From: MKUN01 sp964481425
Lineage (GTDB): Bacteria; Bacteroidota; Bacteroidia; Chitinophagales; Chitinophagaceae
DNA: 64,000 bases
Direction of reading: 5' to 3'
Assembly (NCBI GenBank): GCA_964481425.1
Contig: CAYZTM010000020.1
Location: 1 to 64,000 of the forward strand
Shown here: positions 62,531-64,000 of the stretch, one piece after another
Layout: each line of letters starts with the position of its first letter
Numbering within the stretch: the stretch's first letter is position 1
Notes under the pieces: generated by a model
What the model was told of the DNA's origin: nothing
The model's database searches: none
Seen by the model: the letters and a program-made list of their open reading frames with translations, nothing else
Made by a program: the position numbers and the translations under genes

Positions 62531-64000
62531 ATGAAAAAATCAATTTTACTCCTTGCAGGAGGGTTATTAGTTCTGGGTGCCAACGCTCAGTCTAAGAAAA
62601 TAAACAAGACCCTGCAGCCAACAAGGACAGAAGCGAAGGTGAAAGGCGCGGAGGCAGTTTACATGCCGGGCGTACAAACAATGCACTATGGCAAAGCAAC
62701 TATTGCACAGATAGGCAGTACGGTGACCTGGGGTGGCTCACTGTCCGGTTGGGTAGCCGCTGCGGCCACCAGCACTGTTGTACCCAAGTGGGTTAATACA
62801 ACTTCAAACCCCAACTATTTCCCTGATCTGGCTTCTGCTTCAGCAGGAGACGGATGGGTAGTGTTTGATTTTAATGACAATACAGGTACTGCACCGGTTG
62901 ATGCTACTCTTACCTCTCCTTCTTCTTTCAGCTTTACAGGCCATGCACATGTAGGCGTAATGATCTCTGAATGGCATAAGCGTTTCCAGGATTCTGCTTA
63001 TATTGACGTAGCTACAGCAGTGAATGGTCCATGGACATCATATGCCATATACCAAAATAACACACTGCGCCCTAATGACGAGACAGATAATCCATTCAAC
63101 ACACTGGTGAATATATCTGCTACTGCTGGCAACCAGGGCACTGTGTACATACGTTTCCATCTCAAAGGCGACTACCAGGGCTATGGCTGGGCATTTGATG
63201 ACCTGAAATTCTACGATCTCGATCCTGTTGATGTTCGTCTTCAGAGGTCAGCTCATACCTACAAGACCGGTAATTACGAAGAGTATCCACTAGGCGTCAT
63301 ACCTCCGCAATTCATGACGCAGGTGCAGCCTTATGCTTTTGTAGACAACTACGGGTATAATGCGCAAACAAACCTGAGTGTGAACAGCACAATAACTGCA
63401 AACCCTGCTGGCGGTCCTTCTTACAACCAGAACCAGACGTTGGCTAACCTGCCAGTAAGTGGTTTCGATAGCGTTATCAGCTATACCTCCGCATTTACAC
63501 CGGATGATACTGCCCGTACTTACACCAACGTGTTTACGCAGGGTTCTGCTACAGACACTGCAATGTTCCGTGTTTCAGACAGTTCCTGGTTACAGGCACG
63601 TCCAAGCTTCACTGCCCACGGCTATTACCTGACCAAAGCCGGTTCTTTCTCCTATGAATATTGCACTATATTCAATGTACCTTACGGCAAGAGTGATACA
63701 CTTACCACATTAAACCTGTCTCTGTACAATGGCGCCGGCCAAAATGTTACTGTACAGATCTATACATATGATGCTACAGGAGGTATATTCCAGCCTGTTG
63801 CGAGTGCTACCAAGCAACTCAGCGGCGGTGATGTCTCAAATAACAGCATCATTTGGAGTAGTAATTTCTACCCAGCCGACGCTAACAATATGTCACCTGT
63901 ACTGACAGGAGGTACCAATGACTCTTTCGGCCAGAACTACTATGTAGTGGTCAAAACGGTTAACGCAACTTCTGATGTTGTGTTGTGGACTGCAGACGCA
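62531..64000 (+). CDS. T9SS-family exported protein, 3'-truncated by window edge
   Basis: ATG at 62531 opens a frame of 490 codons with no stop before the window end. It has signal peptide MKKSILLLAGGLLVLGANAQ and then the same jelly-roll-type domain as its relatives: GHAHVGVMISEWHKRFQDSAYIDV, then GTVYIRFHLKGDYQGYGWAFDDLKF. The later part (about 230-490) matches the middle domains of the 60360 gene (TVQIYTYDATGG against VQIQIWKFDPN). The sorting domain would lie beyond 64000. A 7/8 -7 box (TAATTTTA) sits at 62486-62493. It is a tandem neighbour of the 60360 gene. Confidence 0.85.
   Translation, partial: MKKSILLLAGGLLVLGANAQSKKINKTLQPTRTEAKVKGAEAVYMPGVQTMHYGKATIAQIGSTVTWGGSLSGWVAAAATSTVVPKWVNTTSNPNYFPDLASASAGDGWVVFDFNDNTGTAPVDATLTSPSSFSFTGHAHVGVMISEWHKRFQDSAYIDVATAVNGPWTSYAIYQNNTLRPNDETDNPFNTLVNISATAGNQGTVYIRFHLKGDYQGYGWAFDDLKFYDLDPVDVRLQRSAHTYKTGNYEEYPLGVIPPQFMTQVQPYAFVDNYGYNAQTNLSVNSTITANPAGGPSYNQNQTLANLPVSGFDSVISYTSAFTPDDTARTYTNVFTQGSATDTAMFRVSDSSWLQARPSFTAHGYYLTKAGSFSYEYCTIFNVPYGKSDTLTTLNLSLYNGAGQNVTVQIYTYDATGGIFQPVASATKQLSGGDVSNNSIIWSSNFYPADANNMSPVLTGGTNDSFGQNYYVVVKTVNATSDVVLWTADA

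Noticed and set aside
1..64000. tRNA/rRNA genes, insertion sequences, prophage, toxin-antitoxin or defence genes
   Set aside because: I looked for T-loop patterns, transposase and integrase motifs and restriction or antitoxin-like small gene pairs and recognised none; short RNAs could still be missed by eye.

Overview
The window is a draft-assembly stretch of a Bacteroidota chromosome, probably a Chitinophagaceae/Chitinophagales-type organism. The evidence is consistent throughout. Eight proteins look like type IX secretion system (T9SS) cargo; seven show a C-terminal sorting domain and the eighth runs off the window. There is a GldE homologue, a TonB-ExbD-ExbD-ExbB energiser, a SusC-like TonB receptor with an N-terminal carboxypeptidase-like domain, and a membrane pyrophosphatase. 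The recurring promoter element is TAnnTTTG, the Bacteroidota -7 box, and Shine-Dalgarno sequences are not apparent. One run of 10 Ns (62296-62305) marks an assembly join inside a gene.

Layout. 1-7240: a 5'-truncated unknown gene, two outer-membrane beta-barrel proteins, three tandem copies of a palindromic repeat (1166-1531), a CoA-binding protein, a thiolase, and a His-rich small membrane protein next to a TonB-dependent receptor. 7285-11593: a compact fatty-acid-type operon (ACP, LpxL-like acyltransferase, hotdog dehydratase, secreted unknown protein, thioesterase, ketosynthase) resembling part of an aryl-polyene/flexirubin locus but lacking its exporter and starter enzymes. 11611-16242: two tandem paralogous secreted reprolysin-like metalloproteases. 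16510-19602: TsaE, a LysE-type exporter and a PurF-like amidotransferase. 19612-22881: an M1 metallopeptidase whose C-terminal third looks like an Omp85-type barrel, the most unusual architecture in the window. 23087-26978: a T9SS cargo protein, SanA, and an ECF sigma/anti-sigma pair. 27135-29333: membrane pyrophosphatase. 29382-34438: glycosyltransferase, small enzymes, heptose kinase, amino-acid permease and a Skp/OmpH chaperone. 34595-37684: tonB-exbD-exbD-exbB. 37963-41821: pyrophosphatase, AsnRS and ArgRS. 41922-49201: two large Ig-like/SprB-like T9SS adhesin-type proteins sharing a C-terminal module. 49412-52426: mutY-ssb-gldE. 52523-64000: transketolase N-subunit, proline dehydrogenase, FtsB/DivIC, enolase, a ComEA-like protein, acyl-CoA dehydrogenase, and three members of one T9SS cargo family (one interrupted by the N-run, one cut by the window end).

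Functionally, much of the window serves the cell envelope: TonB energisation of outer-membrane uptake, outer-membrane protein chaperoning, LPS heptose and lipid acyl chemistry, and a large surface or secreted proteome exported by the T9SS. The rest is housekeeping metabolism. No tRNA, rRNA, CRISPR array, insertion sequence or prophage was recognised.
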